Positions 11,253 to 19,971 of a stretch of DNA of 64,000 nucleotides are shown here, in pieces. Below the pieces are notes generated by a model that was given only the letters and a program-made list of their open reading frames with translations, was not told the origin of the DNA and did not search any database. Source of the DNA: Stutzerimonas azotifigens DSM 17556. GTDB taxonomy: Bacteria > Pseudomonadota > Gammaproteobacteria > Pseudomonadales > Pseudomonadaceae. Every line of letters begins with the position of its first letter. Position 1 is the first letter of the stretch. Made by a program: the position numbers and the translations under genes. The stretch is from NCBI RefSeq assembly GCF_000425625.1, contig NZ_AUDU01000045.1, forward strand, positions 17,261-81,260. The letters run 5' to 3'.

Positions 11253-12140
11253 TCAGCTGCGGCGTTCGACGATGAAGCGGGCCAGCGCGCGCAGCGGTTC
11301 GGCCGGCTGGCCGAAGCCGCGCACGGCATGCAGCGCCAGGTCGCGCAGTTCCAGGGCGTAGGCCTTGGCCGCGTCGAGGCCGAGCAGGGCGGGGTAGGTG
11401 GGCTTGTCGCGGGCGATGTCGGCGCCCTGGGTCTTGCCGAGCGTGGTGGTGTCGCTTTCCACGTCGAGGATGTCGTCCTGCACCTGGAAGGCCAGGCCGA
11501 TGGCCGCGGCATACTGCTGCAGCGCAGTCAGGGCGAGGCTGTCGGCCTGGCCGCTGGCCAGGGCGCCGAGCTGCACGCTGGCCTCGATCAGCGCGCCGGT
11601 CTTGTGCCGGTGCATGTTCTCCAGGGCGGCGCGGTCGAGCGAGCGGCCCACCGAGCCGAGGTCGATCGCCTGGCCGCCGACCATGCCGGCCGGGCCGGCG
11701 GCGCGCGCCAGCACGGCGAGCATGCGCAGGCGCATGGTCGGGTCGGCCGGGTTGTGCCGTTCGCCGCTCAGCGCCTCGAAGGCCAGGCTCTGCAGGCCGT
11801 CGCCGGCGAGAATCGCGCAGGCTTCGTCGAAGGCCTTGTGGGTGGTCGGCTGGCCGCGGCGCAGGGCGTCGTCGTCCATCGCCGGCAGGTCGTCGTGCAC
11901 CAGCGAGTAGGCGTGGATCAGTTCCACCGCGCAGGCGGCGCCGTCGGCGTGGTCGAGGTCGCCTTCCAGCGCCTCGCAGGCGGCGTAGACCAGCAGCGGG
12001 CGCACCCGCTTGCCGCCGATCATCACGCTGTAGCGCATGGCCTCGTAAAGCCGCGCCAGCGACGGCTCGTCGGTCTGCAGGAGTTGCCCGAGGCAGGCGT
12101 CGACGCGTTGCTGGCAGGCCTGCTGGTAGGCGCGGATCAT
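11253..12140 (-). CDS. ispA: Farnesyl (geranyl) diphosphate synthase
   Basis: Condenses isopentenyl diphosphate with dimethylallyl and geranyl diphosphate to make farnesyl diphosphate for quinone and undecaprenyl synthesis. It has 295 residues from ATG 12140. The first aspartate-rich motif is in [11 protein letters not shown] and the second in FQVQDDILD. The GGKRVRPLL substrate loop is present. The start overlaps the xseB stop by four bases (ATGA), so the two are translationally coupled. The usual third gene of this operon, dxs, is missing. Confidence 0.97.
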   Translation of the reverse strand: MIRAYQQACQQRVDACLGQLLQTDEPSLARLYEAMRYSVMIGGKRVRPLLVYAACEALEGDLDHADGAACAVELIHAYSLVHDDLPAMDDDALRRGQPTTHKAFDEACAILAGDGLQSLAFEALSGERHNPADPTMRLRMLAVLARAAGPAGMVGGQAIDLGSVGRSLDRAALENMHRHKTGALIEASVQLGALASGQADSLALTALQQYAAAIGLAFQVQDDILDVESDTTTLGKTQGADIARDKPTYPALLGLDAAKAYALELRDLALHAVRGFGQPAEPLRALARFIVERRS

Positions 12141-12376
12141 TCGTCGGCGTCCGTCTGGAACGGTGCTTCCTCGAGCTCGCCGTTGCGCTCCAGGAGGATC
12201 TGCACCTTCTGCTCGGCCTGGGCCAGCGCGGCCTGGCAGTCGCGGGTCAGGCGGATGCCCTGCTCGAAGCAGGTCAGCGAGTCCTCCAGCGACAGCTCGC
12301 CGCTTTCCAGGCGTTCGACCAGCTGCTGCAGGTCGGCGAGGGACTGTTCGAAATCGACGGCTTTCTTGCGGGCCAT
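12137..12376 (-). CDS. xseB: Exodeoxyribonuclease VII small subunit
   Basis: Small subunit of exonuclease VII, which degrades single-stranded DNA from both ends together with XseA. The 79 residues begin [19 protein letters not shown], and the motif [19 protein letters not shown] is the XseB signature. It is translationally coupled to ispA and is the first gene of that pair. The 113 bases upstream, to the PBP stop codon, must hold its promoter. Confidence 0.96.
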   Translation of the reverse strand: MARKKAVDFEQSLADLQQLVERLESGELSLEDSLTCFEQGIRLTRDCQAALAQAEQKVQILLERNGELEEAPFQTDADE

Positions 12377-12489
12377 GGCGGGACCTGTCTGGAGGGCTCT
12401 GAAACGGGGGCGACATTAGCAAAGAGCCCGGGTCACAGCCAGCGGCGGCGGCCGCCGGCTGTGTGAAAACATTGCGCCCGCCCGTCGAC

Positions 12490-15400
12490 CTAGTGGAGTG
12501 TGGCCACCTGGGGGGCCGGCCGGCACAGGCTGTCCGCCCCCTGCAGGTACGGCTGCAGCACCGGCGCCATGCCCTTGAGCACCTGCACCGGCAGCGCCGA
12601 GGTGAAGCGGAAGCTGCTGGCGCCGCGTCCGGGCACGAAGGCGGTGAGGGTGCCGAAGTGGTTCGGCCCCAGGTAGAAGACGAAGGTGGCGGTGCGGTTG
12701 AGCGCCGTCGAGCCGATCAGCCGGCCGCCGGCGCCGATGCTCTGGATGCGGTTGTCGCCGGTGCCGGTCTTTCCGCCGACCGTCAGCGGCTGGCCGTCGG
12801 CCTGCTGGAACACGCCCTGCAGGCGCCGCGCGGTGCCGCCGTCGACCACGCTGGCGAGCGCGCCGCGCAGTGCTTGAGCGACCTCCACCGGCAGTACCCG
12901 CTCGCCTTCGGCCTCGCGCAGGCCCAGGCGCGTCTCGTAGGGGGTGTCGCTGGCGAAGTGCAGGCTGTCGATGCGCACGCTGGGCAGGCGCACGCCGTCG
13001 TTGAGGATGATGCCCATCAGTTCGGCCAGCGCCGCCGGCCGGTCCCCCGAGCTGCCCAGCGCGGTGGCCAGCGACGGCACCAGGTGGTCGAACGGATAGC
13101 CCAGGCGCTGCCAGCGGCGGTGGATGTCGGTGAAGGCCTCGACCTCCAGCATGATGCGGATGCGGCTGTCGCGCGCGCTCTTGTGGCGGCTGCGCAGCAG
13201 CCAGCCGTAGACCTCCTGGCGTTCGTCGCGGCTGGCGGCGTCGATCTCGGCGAAGCCGGCGTCCGGGCGCTGGATCAGGTAGCCCAGCAGCCACAGGTCG
13301 AGCGGGTGCACGCGGGCGACGTAGCCCTGGTCCGGCAGGCTGAAGCGCCCGGGGCCGTAGCGGGTGTAGAGGCCGTCGAGCTGCTTCTCGGTGAGCGTCT
13401 CGCCCTCCAGGCGCGAACGCAGGAAGCGCTCGAAGCTGGCGCGGTCGGCGTCCGGCATCAGGTAGCGGTGCACCGCCGCCAGGCGTGTCGGCGTCGGCCG
13501 CATGCCGTCGAGGAAGGCTTGGATGCGCTCCTCGCTGGTCTTGCCGCGGTACTTCTTCCAGAAGCGCTGGAGGAACACCGCGCCCTCGCGGTCGGCGAAG
13601 CGGGCCAGGTACTCAAGGCGCTCGGGGTTCTCGTCGTCCTTCAGCAGTTCGGCGCTGTTGGTCGTCTGGTGCATGCTGTAGCTCACCAGGTCGCGCATCA
13701 GCCGCACGAAGGGCAGGTTGATCGACTCCTGCAGCGATTCGCGCATGCTCGGCAGCCGGCCGTCGTCCTCGCGGCGGAAGTTGCCGAAGCGGTGCAGGCC
13801 CGAGCCGGTGAAGAAGCGTTCGGCCGGGCTCGCCGAATAGCGCCGGTCCAGCGCCGCCTCGAGCATCGCCGGCAGGCTGCGGTCCTCGTTGGCGGCGAGC
13901 CAGGCCAGCGCCCAGCGGGTGAGGTTGTCCTCGGCCTCGAGGGCGTCCAGCTGGCGCGCGCCGAGGCCGGCGTAGCGCTGGTGCAGCTCGGCGACGATCT
14001 CCAGGTAGGTGGTCAGCACGCGCAGCTTGGCGGTGGAGCCGAGCTCCAGCTTGCTGCCCTCGTTGATGTCGAAGGGCTGGTTGGTGCTGTCGGTCTGCAC
14101 GCGCACGCGGAAGCCGTCTGCGCCGCGCTCGAACAGGGTGAAGCTGTAGCGCACCTCGGCGGTCTTCTCCGGCGACAGCATGCGCTCGCCGAATAGCCCG
14201 GCCTGGCCGGCGAACGCCGGGTCGGCGAGCTGCCGCAGGTAGTGGCTGACCTGCGCCTGCAGATCGCCCTGCAGGGTGGTGGTGGCGGCCAGGTCGATGC
14301 GGTCGAGGTCGTACAGCGGCAGGCCGAGCAGGCTGGCCAGCCGGCTGCGGGCGACGGTGATGCCCTTGGTGGCGTCCACCGGACGCACCGCCGGGTCACT
14401 GCGCAGGTCGCGGAAGCTCACCCGTTGCGCGAGGGTGGCGTCGCGCAGCGCGGCATCGATGATGCCGGCGCGCGCCAGCAGGCGGACGTGGCTGTCGGTC
14501 AGCTCGGCCAGGTCGGCGCGGCCCTGGCCGAGGTAGTGGGAGGGCCGCCGCTGGGCGATCATCAGCGAGAGCACCTGGCGCAGCGCCAGGCCGCGCGCGG
14601 CGAGGTCGGCCTGGCCGTCGTCGCGCGGGTCGAGCAGGCGGTTGACCTCGTCGAAGTCGGCGCCGTACCACAGCCGCAGGCCGTCGGCGATGCCGTGCAC
14701 CTCGCCGTGCCCGTAGGCGGCCGAGAGCGGCACGCTGTTGAGGTAGTCGCGCACGATGCGCTGGCGGCTGCCCAGGGTCTGCGGGCCGTCATGGTAGGCG
14801 CGCACGCTGGCGGAGACCATTTGCCGCAGCTTTTCCTCGGCGCTGTCGGTGCGCCCGTCCGGCGAGTGGCGGTACTTCTCCACCTGGGTCGCCAGGGTGC
14901 TGCCGCCGGCGGCCTGGCCGGGCAGGCCGAGCTGCTTCTCGGCCTGGCTGACGGCGGCCATGACGAAGCGCGGCCAGTCCACCGCCGGGTTGATGCGCGG
15001 ATGCTCCTCATCGAGCAGGCCGCGGTTCTCGATGAACAGCAGGCTCTGCACCACCAGCGGCGGGATGTCTTCGAAGCGCCGGTAGAACTGGTGCGGGTAG
15101 CTGTTGGCGTAGAGCGGCTGGCCGCGGCAATCGTCCACCGTCAGCCCGGCCTGGGACTTTTCCGGATAGGGGATGAAGAAGCCGCGCCCGGCGTAATCTT
15201 CCAGCGCCGGCGAGAAGCGCACCTGCTCCTCGATGCGGAACTGGCGTGCGGTCAGGCGGGACAGGAAATCCGGCAGGCTGGAGTAGCCGAGGCGCTGGTC
15301 GAAGGGGCCCTGGCCGGGGAAATGGATGTGCTCGCTCGGCCCGGGCTCGAGGCGGTAGTCCAGGCGTTCGGCGAAGCGGCTGAGCCAGCGCGCCTGCAGC

Positions 15401-15585
15401 TCGGAGGTGCGCACTTCGTGCCAGACGGCATAGCTGCCGCCGGCCAGGACGGACACGCCGACCAGCAACAGCAGCCGCTGGCCCAGGCGGCGGGCACGGC
15501 GATTTTCCCAGCTCTCCGGCTCGGGTGATGAAGCGGCTCTGGAGCGCGCCTTGCGCGTCTCCTCGGATTGCCATACTGCGCCCAT
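12490..15585 (-). CDS. Large class A-type penicillin-binding protein (transglycosylase plus transpeptidase domains)
   Basis: About 1031 residues from ATG 15585, preceded by GGAG, against 750-850 for common class A PBPs. A cytoplasmic tail of about 33 residues precedes a single membrane anchor (LLLLVGVSVLAGGSYAVW). A GT51 glycosyltransferase-like domain follows. It keeps the first catalytic glutamate (about E186, FIENRG) and GGSTLATQ (227-234). In the motif usually written RKxxExxxA, the sequence reads EKLRQMVSA, with glutamine (about Q255) in the position of the second glutamate. The transpeptidase part has SxxK as STAK (about S517-K520), SxN in ESINLPF, and KTGT in GGKTGTGDNR. It should act on periplasmic peptidoglycan; whether it polymerises glycan is doubtful. 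It is divergent from the MBOAT operon across 651 bases. Confidence 0.85.
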   Translation of the reverse strand: MGAVWQSEETRKARSRAASSPEPESWENRRARRLGQRLLLLVGVSVLAGGSYAVWHEVRTSELQARWLSRFAERLDYRLEPGPSEHIHFPGQGPFDQRLGYSSLPDFLSRLTARQFRIEEQVRFSPALEDYAGRGFFIPYPEKSQAGLTVDDCRGQPLYANSYPHQFYRRFEDIPPLVVQSLLFIENRGLLDEEHPRINPAVDWPRFVMAAVSQAEKQLGLPGQAAGGSTLATQVEKYRHSPDGRTDSAEEKLRQMVSASVRAYHDGPQTLGSRQRIVRDYLNSVPLSAAYGHGEVHGIADGLRLWYGADFDEVNRLLDPRDDGQADLAARGLALRQVLSLMIAQRRPSHYLGQGRADLAELTDSHVRLLARAGIIDAALRDATLAQRVSFRDLRSDPAVRPVDATKGITVARSRLASLLGLPLYDLDRIDLAATTTLQGDLQAQVSHYLRQLADPAFAGQAGLFGERMLSPEKTAEVRYSFTLFERGADGFRVRVQTDSTNQPFDINEGSKLELGSTAKLRVLTTYLEIVAELHQRYAGLGARQLDALEAEDNLTRWALAWLAANEDRSLPAMLEAALDRRYSASPAERFFTGSGLHRFGNFRREDDGRLPSMRESLQESINLPFVRLMRDLVSYSMHQTTNSAELLKDDENPERLEYLARFADREGAVFLQRFWKKYRGKTSEERIQAFLDGMRPTPTRLAAVHRYLMPDADRASFERFLRSRLEGETLTEKQLDGLYTRYGPGRFSLPDQGYVARVHPLDLWLLGYLIQRPDAGFAEIDAASRDERQEVYGWLLRSRHKSARDSRIRIMLEVEAFTDIHRRWQRLGYPFDHLVPSLATALGSSGDRPAALAELMGIILNDGVRLPSVRIDSLHFASDTPYETRLGLREAEGERVLPVEVAQALRGALASVVDGGTARRLQGVFQQADGQPLTVGGKTGTGDNRIQSIGAGGRLIGSTALNRTATFVFYLGPNHFGTLTAFVPGRGASSFRFTSALPVQVLKGMAPVLQPYLQGADSLCRPAPQVATLH

Positions 15586-16236
15586 TTTCTCCGGCCTGGC
15601 GTTCCTGCGATATCGCGCTGTCAAGCTTAGCGTCCCGCTTGTTGGGCGATGGGCTCGGGCGGACGAACGGAGGGAATTTTTACGGGCTTTGAGCCAGCGC
15701 CCTTTCCCTGCGAGAGGGGGAGGGTTTGTGTACGCGTCCCTCATCCGGCCCTGCGGGCCACCCTCTCCCGGAGGGAGAAGGGAAAGCTGGAGGCTGGGCA
15801 CCTACCCCTGTAGGAGCAGGCGTTGCCTGTGACCGCCATCTCAGCGATCTTGACCGCGAGCGGGCCTGCGCGAAAACCAGAGCCGCGTGGCACAGGGGCG
15901 CGCTGCTCACCACTTTTGCGGATACATCCGAGCCCACCTCTCCCTTCATCGGATTTCTCCCGGGAAGTGAGAACACGCGCAACTTTTTCTTACAAACTCC
16001 AGTCGCATGCCAGGCGAGGCCAAGAACAAGCAGCCGAAGGCAAGGGCTTTCGGCGGACAAGGGCCCGCCCACTTTGCACCGCTGCACTGCAGCAGCCCAA
16101 AGGGATGTACGCCTGCAGCAGTCCCGCAGGACGGATCAGCGATAGCCACTCACGCGGGTTATCAAGGTGCGGGATGCCCGGCTTTCGGCCGGCATACACC
16201 CCTTGCCACGGAGTGGCGGTTTTAGGGATCAGGACG
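15586..16236. other. Divergent intergenic region with a dispersed repeat
   Basis: The 651 bases separate the PBP gene from the MBOAT operon and must hold both promoters; I could not assign either with confidence. At about 15699-15785 there is a dispersed element whose 45-base core (15738-15782, CCCTCATCCGGCCCTGCGGG onward) recurs in opposite orientation at 29720-29764 and in variant form in the 100-bp repeats at 45441. The rest contains only short open frames with no family resemblance. Confidence 0.7.
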
Positions 16237-17775
16237 ATGCTGTTCAACTCTGTGGTGTTCATCGCCGGATTCCTTCCGGTGGTACTGCTTGGTTTCTTTC
16301 TTCTCGCCGGCACTGGCCGGCAGCGCCTGGCAGCCCTCTGGCTGACGCTCGCCTCGCTGGTGTTCTACGGCTGGTGGAACCCGCTCTACGTGCCGCTGCT
16401 GGTCGGCAGCATCCTGTTCAACTACGCCCTCGGCGGCTACCTGCGCGAGCACCCGTCGCGGCTGGTGCTGGGGCTGGGCGTGGCGGCCAACGTCGCGCTG
16501 CTCGGCTACTACAAGTACACGGGATTCCTGCTCGGCACGCTGGACGCAGCCTTCGATCTGGGCTGGACGTTCGGCGACATCCTCCTGCCGCTGGCGATCT
16601 CTTTCTTCACCTTCCAGCAGATCGCCTACCTGGTGGACGCCCACGACGGCGCGGTGAACGAGCACGACTTCGTCAACTACGCGCTGTTCATCACCTTCTT
16701 CCCGCAGCTGATCGCCGGACCCATCACCCACCACGGCGAGATGCTCAGGCAGTTCAACGACCCGGCCACCTTCCGCCTGCGGCTGGACAACCTGTCGCTC
16801 GGCGTCACGGTGTTCCTGCTCGGGCTGTTCAAGAAGGTGATCATCGCCGACCCGCTGGGCGAGAAGGCCTCGCCGATCTTCGCCGTGGCCGCCGGCGGCA
16901 GCGTGCCGGCGCTCTACGACGCCTGGACCGGTGCGCTGGCCTACACGCTGCAGATCTACTTCGACTTCTCCGGCTACAGCGACATGGCCATCGGCCTCGG
17001 CCTGATGTTCGGCGTGGCGCTGCCGGTGAACTTCGACAGCCCGTTCAAGGCGCGCAACGTGATCGAGTACTGGTCGCGCTGGCACATGACGCTGACCCGC
17101 TTCCTCACCGCCTACATCTACAACCCGGTCGTGCTGCGCGTGACCCGCGCGCGCCTGGCCGCCGGCAAGCCGCAGCCGCGCCGGGGCAGGATGACCGCCG
17201 GCACCTTCGTCGCCCTGGTGGCCTACCCGACGCTGCTGACCATGTTCATTTCCGGCGTGTGGCACGGCGCCGGCTGGCAGTTCGTGGTGTTCGGCCTGCT
17301 GCACGGCTTCTACCTGGTGGTGGCCCACGGCTGGCGCGCCTGGAAGGTACGCCAGGGGCGCAAGCTCGACAGCGACAGGCCGCTGCACCAGGCGCTGGCG
17401 GTGCTGCTGACCTTCCTCTGCGTGGTGGTGGCGATGGTGTTCTTCCGCGCGCCGGACGTCCCCACGGCGCTGGCCATGCTCGGCGGCATGGCCGGGTTCA
17501 GCGAGCTCTCCACCGACTTCGACAAGTCCGACTTCCTCACCCTCGCGCTGCTGCTCGCCTTCGTCTGGCTGATGCCGAACATCCAGCAGTGGATGGCGCA
17601 CTTCCGCACCGCGCTGGATGCCCGCCCGCGCGAGCACTGGCTGCTGCAGTGGCTTCCGGCCGCCGGCTGGAGCCCCAGCCCGGTGATCGGCATGGCCCTC
17701 GGCGTGCTGGGCTTCTTCGCGCTGGCCGTGGCCTTCTCGGTGGCGCCGACGGAATTCCTCTACTTCCAGTTCTGA
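16237..17775 (+). CDS. MBOAT-family membrane O-acyltransferase (AlgI/DltB/PatA type)
   Basis: A 512-residue polytopic inner-membrane protein with about 11 hydrophobic segments. MBOAT proteins move an acyl group across or at the membrane onto a hydroxyl acceptor. The hallmark motifs are YFDFSGYSDMAIGLGLMFG, RWHMTLTRFL and the catalytic-histidine segment SGVWHGAGW (H343), with a second histidine at about 356 (LLHGFY). AGGA lies just before ATG 16237. It is the first gene of a tight plus-strand operon with the FkbH-like, carrier-protein and SGNH genes, which suggests that the acyl donor is an acyl-ACP rather than acetyl-CoA. DltB is the closest functional analogue; alginate AlgI is the more usual annotation. 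Confidence 0.92.
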   Translation: MLFNSVVFIAGFLPVVLLGFFLLAGTGRQRLAALWLTLASLVFYGWWNPLYVPLLVGSILFNYALGGYLREHPSRLVLGLGVAANVALLGYYKYTGFLLGTLDAAFDLGWTFGDILLPLAISFFTFQQIAYLVDAHDGAVNEHDFVNYALFITFFPQLIAGPITHHGEMLRQFNDPATFRLRLDNLSLGVTVFLLGLFKKVIIADPLGEKASPIFAVAAGGSVPALYDAWTGALAYTLQIYFDFSGYSDMAIGLGLMFGVALPVNFDSPFKARNVIEYWSRWHMTLTRFLTAYIYNPVVLRVTRARLAAGKPQPRRGRMTAGTFVALVAYPTLLTMFISGVWHGAGWQFVVFGLLHGFYLVVAHGWRAWKVRQGRKLDSDRPLHQALAVLLTFLCVVVAMVFFRAPDVPTALAMLGGMAGFSELSTDFDKSDFLTLALLLAFVWLMPNIQQWMAHFRTALDARPREHWLLQWLPAAGWSPSPVIGMALGVLGFFALAVAFSVAPTEFLYFQF

Positions 17776-17796
17776 ACCGCAACTCGGGAGCACCTG

Positions 17797-19722
17797 ATGG
17801 AACAGCTTCTCTGGCTTCCCCCTCATTCGGAACTCGGCGCCGCGATCGGCGCGGCCAAGCGCGAACCGGACCCCGTGGCACGGCTGCAGGAGGCCATTCG
17901 CCTGACCGGCTTCCGCCGCGACTTCACCCAGACCGCACGCCTCGACCGGTTGGCCGCCGAGGCCCTGGCCGACCCCACCAGCGGCGCGCTGGCGCCGCTC
18001 GGGCTGACACCGCTGCGGGTGGCGCTGCTGGCCTCGCACACGGTCGACCACCTGCTGCCGGCGATCCGCGTCGCCGGGCTGCAGCGGCGCCTGGCGCTGT
18101 CGTTGCACGTCTCGCCCTACGGCCTGTACCGCCAGGCCCTGCTGGGCGAGGATGCCGCGCTCGCCGCCTTCGCCCCGCAGGCCGTGGTGCTGGCGCTGGA
18201 TGCGCGCGACGCGCCGCTGCAGCTGCCGCTGGATGCCGCCGAGGCCGAGGTGGACGCGGCGGTGCGGGCGCGCGTGGACGAGCTGCGTCTGCTCTGGCGG
18301 CGCGCCCGCGAGCGCTACGCCGCACAGGTGATCCAGCAGACCCTGGTGCCGGTCGACCCGCTGCTGTTCGGCGCCTTCGAGGCGCTGGTGCCGGCCTCGC
18401 CCTATGCGCTGACCGAACGCCTGAACGACGCCATCCGCCGCGCTGCGCGGGAGGAGGGCGTGCTCCTGATGGACCTGGCCTGGCAGGCGGCGCAGGGCGC
18501 CTATGGCAACGGCCTGGCCGATCCGGTGCGCTGGCACCAGGCCAAGCAACTGGTCGGCCCGGAGCTGGCGCCGCTGTACGGCGACCACCTGGCACGCATC
18601 CTCGCCGCCGGCGCCGGGCTGTCGCGCAAGTGCCTGGTGCTCGACCTGGACAACACGCTGTGGGGCGGGGTGATCGGCGACGACGGGCTGGAGGGCATCA
18701 AGCTCGGCCAGGGCAGCCCGACCGGCGAGGCCTTCCTCGCCTTCCAGCGCTACGCGGCGCTGCTCGCCCGGCGCGGGATCATCCTCGCGGTATGCAGCAA
18801 GAACGACCTGGCGGTGGCCGAATCGGTGTTCGAACGGCACCCGGACATGGCGCTCAGGCGCAGCGACATCGCCGCCTTCGTCGCCAACTGGGAAGACAAG
18901 GCCGGCAACCTGCGGCGCATCGCGCAGTTGCTCGACATCGGCCTGGACAGCCTGGTGTTCGTCGACGATAACCCGGCCGAACGTGACATCGTCCGCCGCG
19001 AGCTGCCGATGGTGGCGGTGCCCGAGCTGCCCGACGACGTCGCCGAATACCCGGCGCGGGTCGCCGCCGCCGGCTACTTCGAGGCGGTCGCCTTCACCGC
19101 CGACGACACCGCCCGGGCGCGCAGCTATGCGCAGAATGCCGAACGCAAGGCGGCGCTGTCGCAGGCCACCGATATGGAAGGCTACCTGCGCGGGTTGCAG
19201 ATGGTGCTCACCGCGAGCGCCATCGGCCCCACCGAACTGCCGCGCGCCACCCAACTGCTGAACAAGACCAACCAGTTCAACCTCACCACCCGCCGCTACG
19301 CCGAGGCCGAGGTCGCGCGCATCGCCGACGACCCGCGCAGCGTCGCGCTGGCCCTGCGCCTGGCCGACAAGTTCGGCGACAACGGCCTGATCAGCGTGGT
19401 GCTGGCGCGTCCCGACCCGGCGCTGGCCGACGACGAGCTGCTGATCGACAGCTGGCTGATGAGCTGCCGCGTGCTCGGCCGCCAGGTCGAGTCGGCTGTG
19501 CTCGAGGTGCTCGCCGGCGCCGCCGCCGAGGCCGGCTACCGCGCGCTGATCGGCGAATACCGGCCGACCGCGCGCAACGGCATGGTCGCCGAACATTATC
19601 CGCGCCTGGGCTTCGAGCCGTGGCCGGCGCCCGCCGGGGCGTCGGACGAGGCGAGCTTCTGGCGCTACGAACTGGACGGGTGGCGCCCTGCCGCTCATTT
19701 CATGGAGGTAAAGAGAACATGA
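17797..19722 (+). CDS. FkbH-like HAD-IIIC family protein (predicted glyceryl-ACP synthase)
   Basis: A 641-residue protein. FkbH homologues take a three-carbon unit from 1,3-bisphosphoglycerate, dephosphorylate it with a HAD domain and load D-glyceryl onto the phosphopantetheine of a carrier protein. The HAD-IIIC motif VLDLDNTLWGGVIGDDG (D283, D285) is intact, with downstream VCSKNDL and FVDDNPAERD. The N-terminal 270 residues are the usual FkbH extension and the C-terminal 150 resemble the GNAT-like domain seen in full-length members. It lies 21 bases after the MBOAT gene, and its TGA overlaps the ATG of the carrier gene. This coupling strongly suggests that the carrier is its substrate. Loading of glyceryl is inferred from the family. 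Confidence 0.88.
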   Translation: MEQLLWLPPHSELGAAIGAAKREPDPVARLQEAIRLTGFRRDFTQTARLDRLAAEALADPTSGALAPLGLTPLRVALLASHTVDHLLPAIRVAGLQRRLALSLHVSPYGLYRQALLGEDAALAAFAPQAVVLALDARDAPLQLPLDAAEAEVDAAVRARVDELRLLWRRARERYAAQVIQQTLVPVDPLLFGAFEALVPASPYALTERLNDAIRRAAREEGVLLMDLAWQAAQGAYGNGLADPVRWHQAKQLVGPELAPLYGDHLARILAAGAGLSRKCLVLDLDNTLWGGVIGDDGLEGIKLGQGSPTGEAFLAFQRYAALLARRGIILAVCSKNDLAVAESVFERHPDMALRRSDIAAFVANWEDKAGNLRRIAQLLDIGLDSLVFVDDNPAERDIVRRELPMVAVPELPDDVAEYPARVAAAGYFEAVAFTADDTARARSYAQNAERKAALSQATDMEGYLRGLQMVLTASAIGPTELPRATQLLNKTNQFNLTTRRYAEAEVARIADDPRSVALALRLADKFGDNGLISVVLARPDPALADDELLIDSWLMSCRVLGRQVESAVLEVLAGAAAEAGYRALIGEYRPTARNGMVAEHYPRLGFEPWPAPAGASDEASFWRYELDGWRPAAHFMEVKRT

Positions 19723-19967
19723 CCGAAGCGGAAGTACTGAATGCGCTGACCCCGGTGTTTCGCGACGTCTTCGATGACGACGACATCGTGCTGACGCCCG
19801 AGACCACGGCCGACGACATCGACGGCTGGGACAGCCAGGCCCACGTGATCCTCATCGTGGCCGCCGAACAGCGCTTCGGGGTCAAGTTCCGCACCGCGGA
19901 GCTGGAGTCGCTGCGCAACGTCGGCCATTTCGCCCAGCTGATCAGCGCCAAGCTGAAAGGACGTTGA
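19719..19967 (+). CDS. Acyl carrier protein
   Basis: An 82-residue acidic carrier protein starting MTEAEVLNALTPVFRDVF. The phosphopantetheine attachment serine is S39 in DGWDSQAHV. The length and the GWDS motif match stand-alone carrier proteins of the DltC and FkbH-partner type rather than fatty-acid AcpP (DSLD). The ATG overlaps the stop of the FkbH gene, and the stop lies four bases before the SGNH gene. It should carry the group loaded by FkbH to the membrane acyltransferase. Confidence 0.93.
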   Translation: MTEAEVLNALTPVFRDVFDDDDIVLTPETTADDIDGWDSQAHVILIVAAEQRFGVKFRTAELESLRNVGHFAQLISAKLKGR

Positions 19968-19971
19968 CGCC

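Noticed and set aside
8263-11361. About 1030-codon open frame opposite the acyl-CoA carboxylase
   Set aside because: Composition is the typical mirror of a high-GC coding strand and there is no domain pattern. The minus-strand carboxylase is unambiguous.
15823-16236. 138-codon in-frame extension upstream of the MBOAT start
   Set aside because: No hydrophobic or family-like sequence. ATG 16237 has a good AGGA site and gives the normal MBOAT N-terminus.
16222-19698. About 1160-codon minus-strand frame opposite the MBOAT and FkbH genes
   Set aside because: Antisense frame without recognisable motifs. The plus-strand genes carry catalytic motifs and overlapping start/stop signals.
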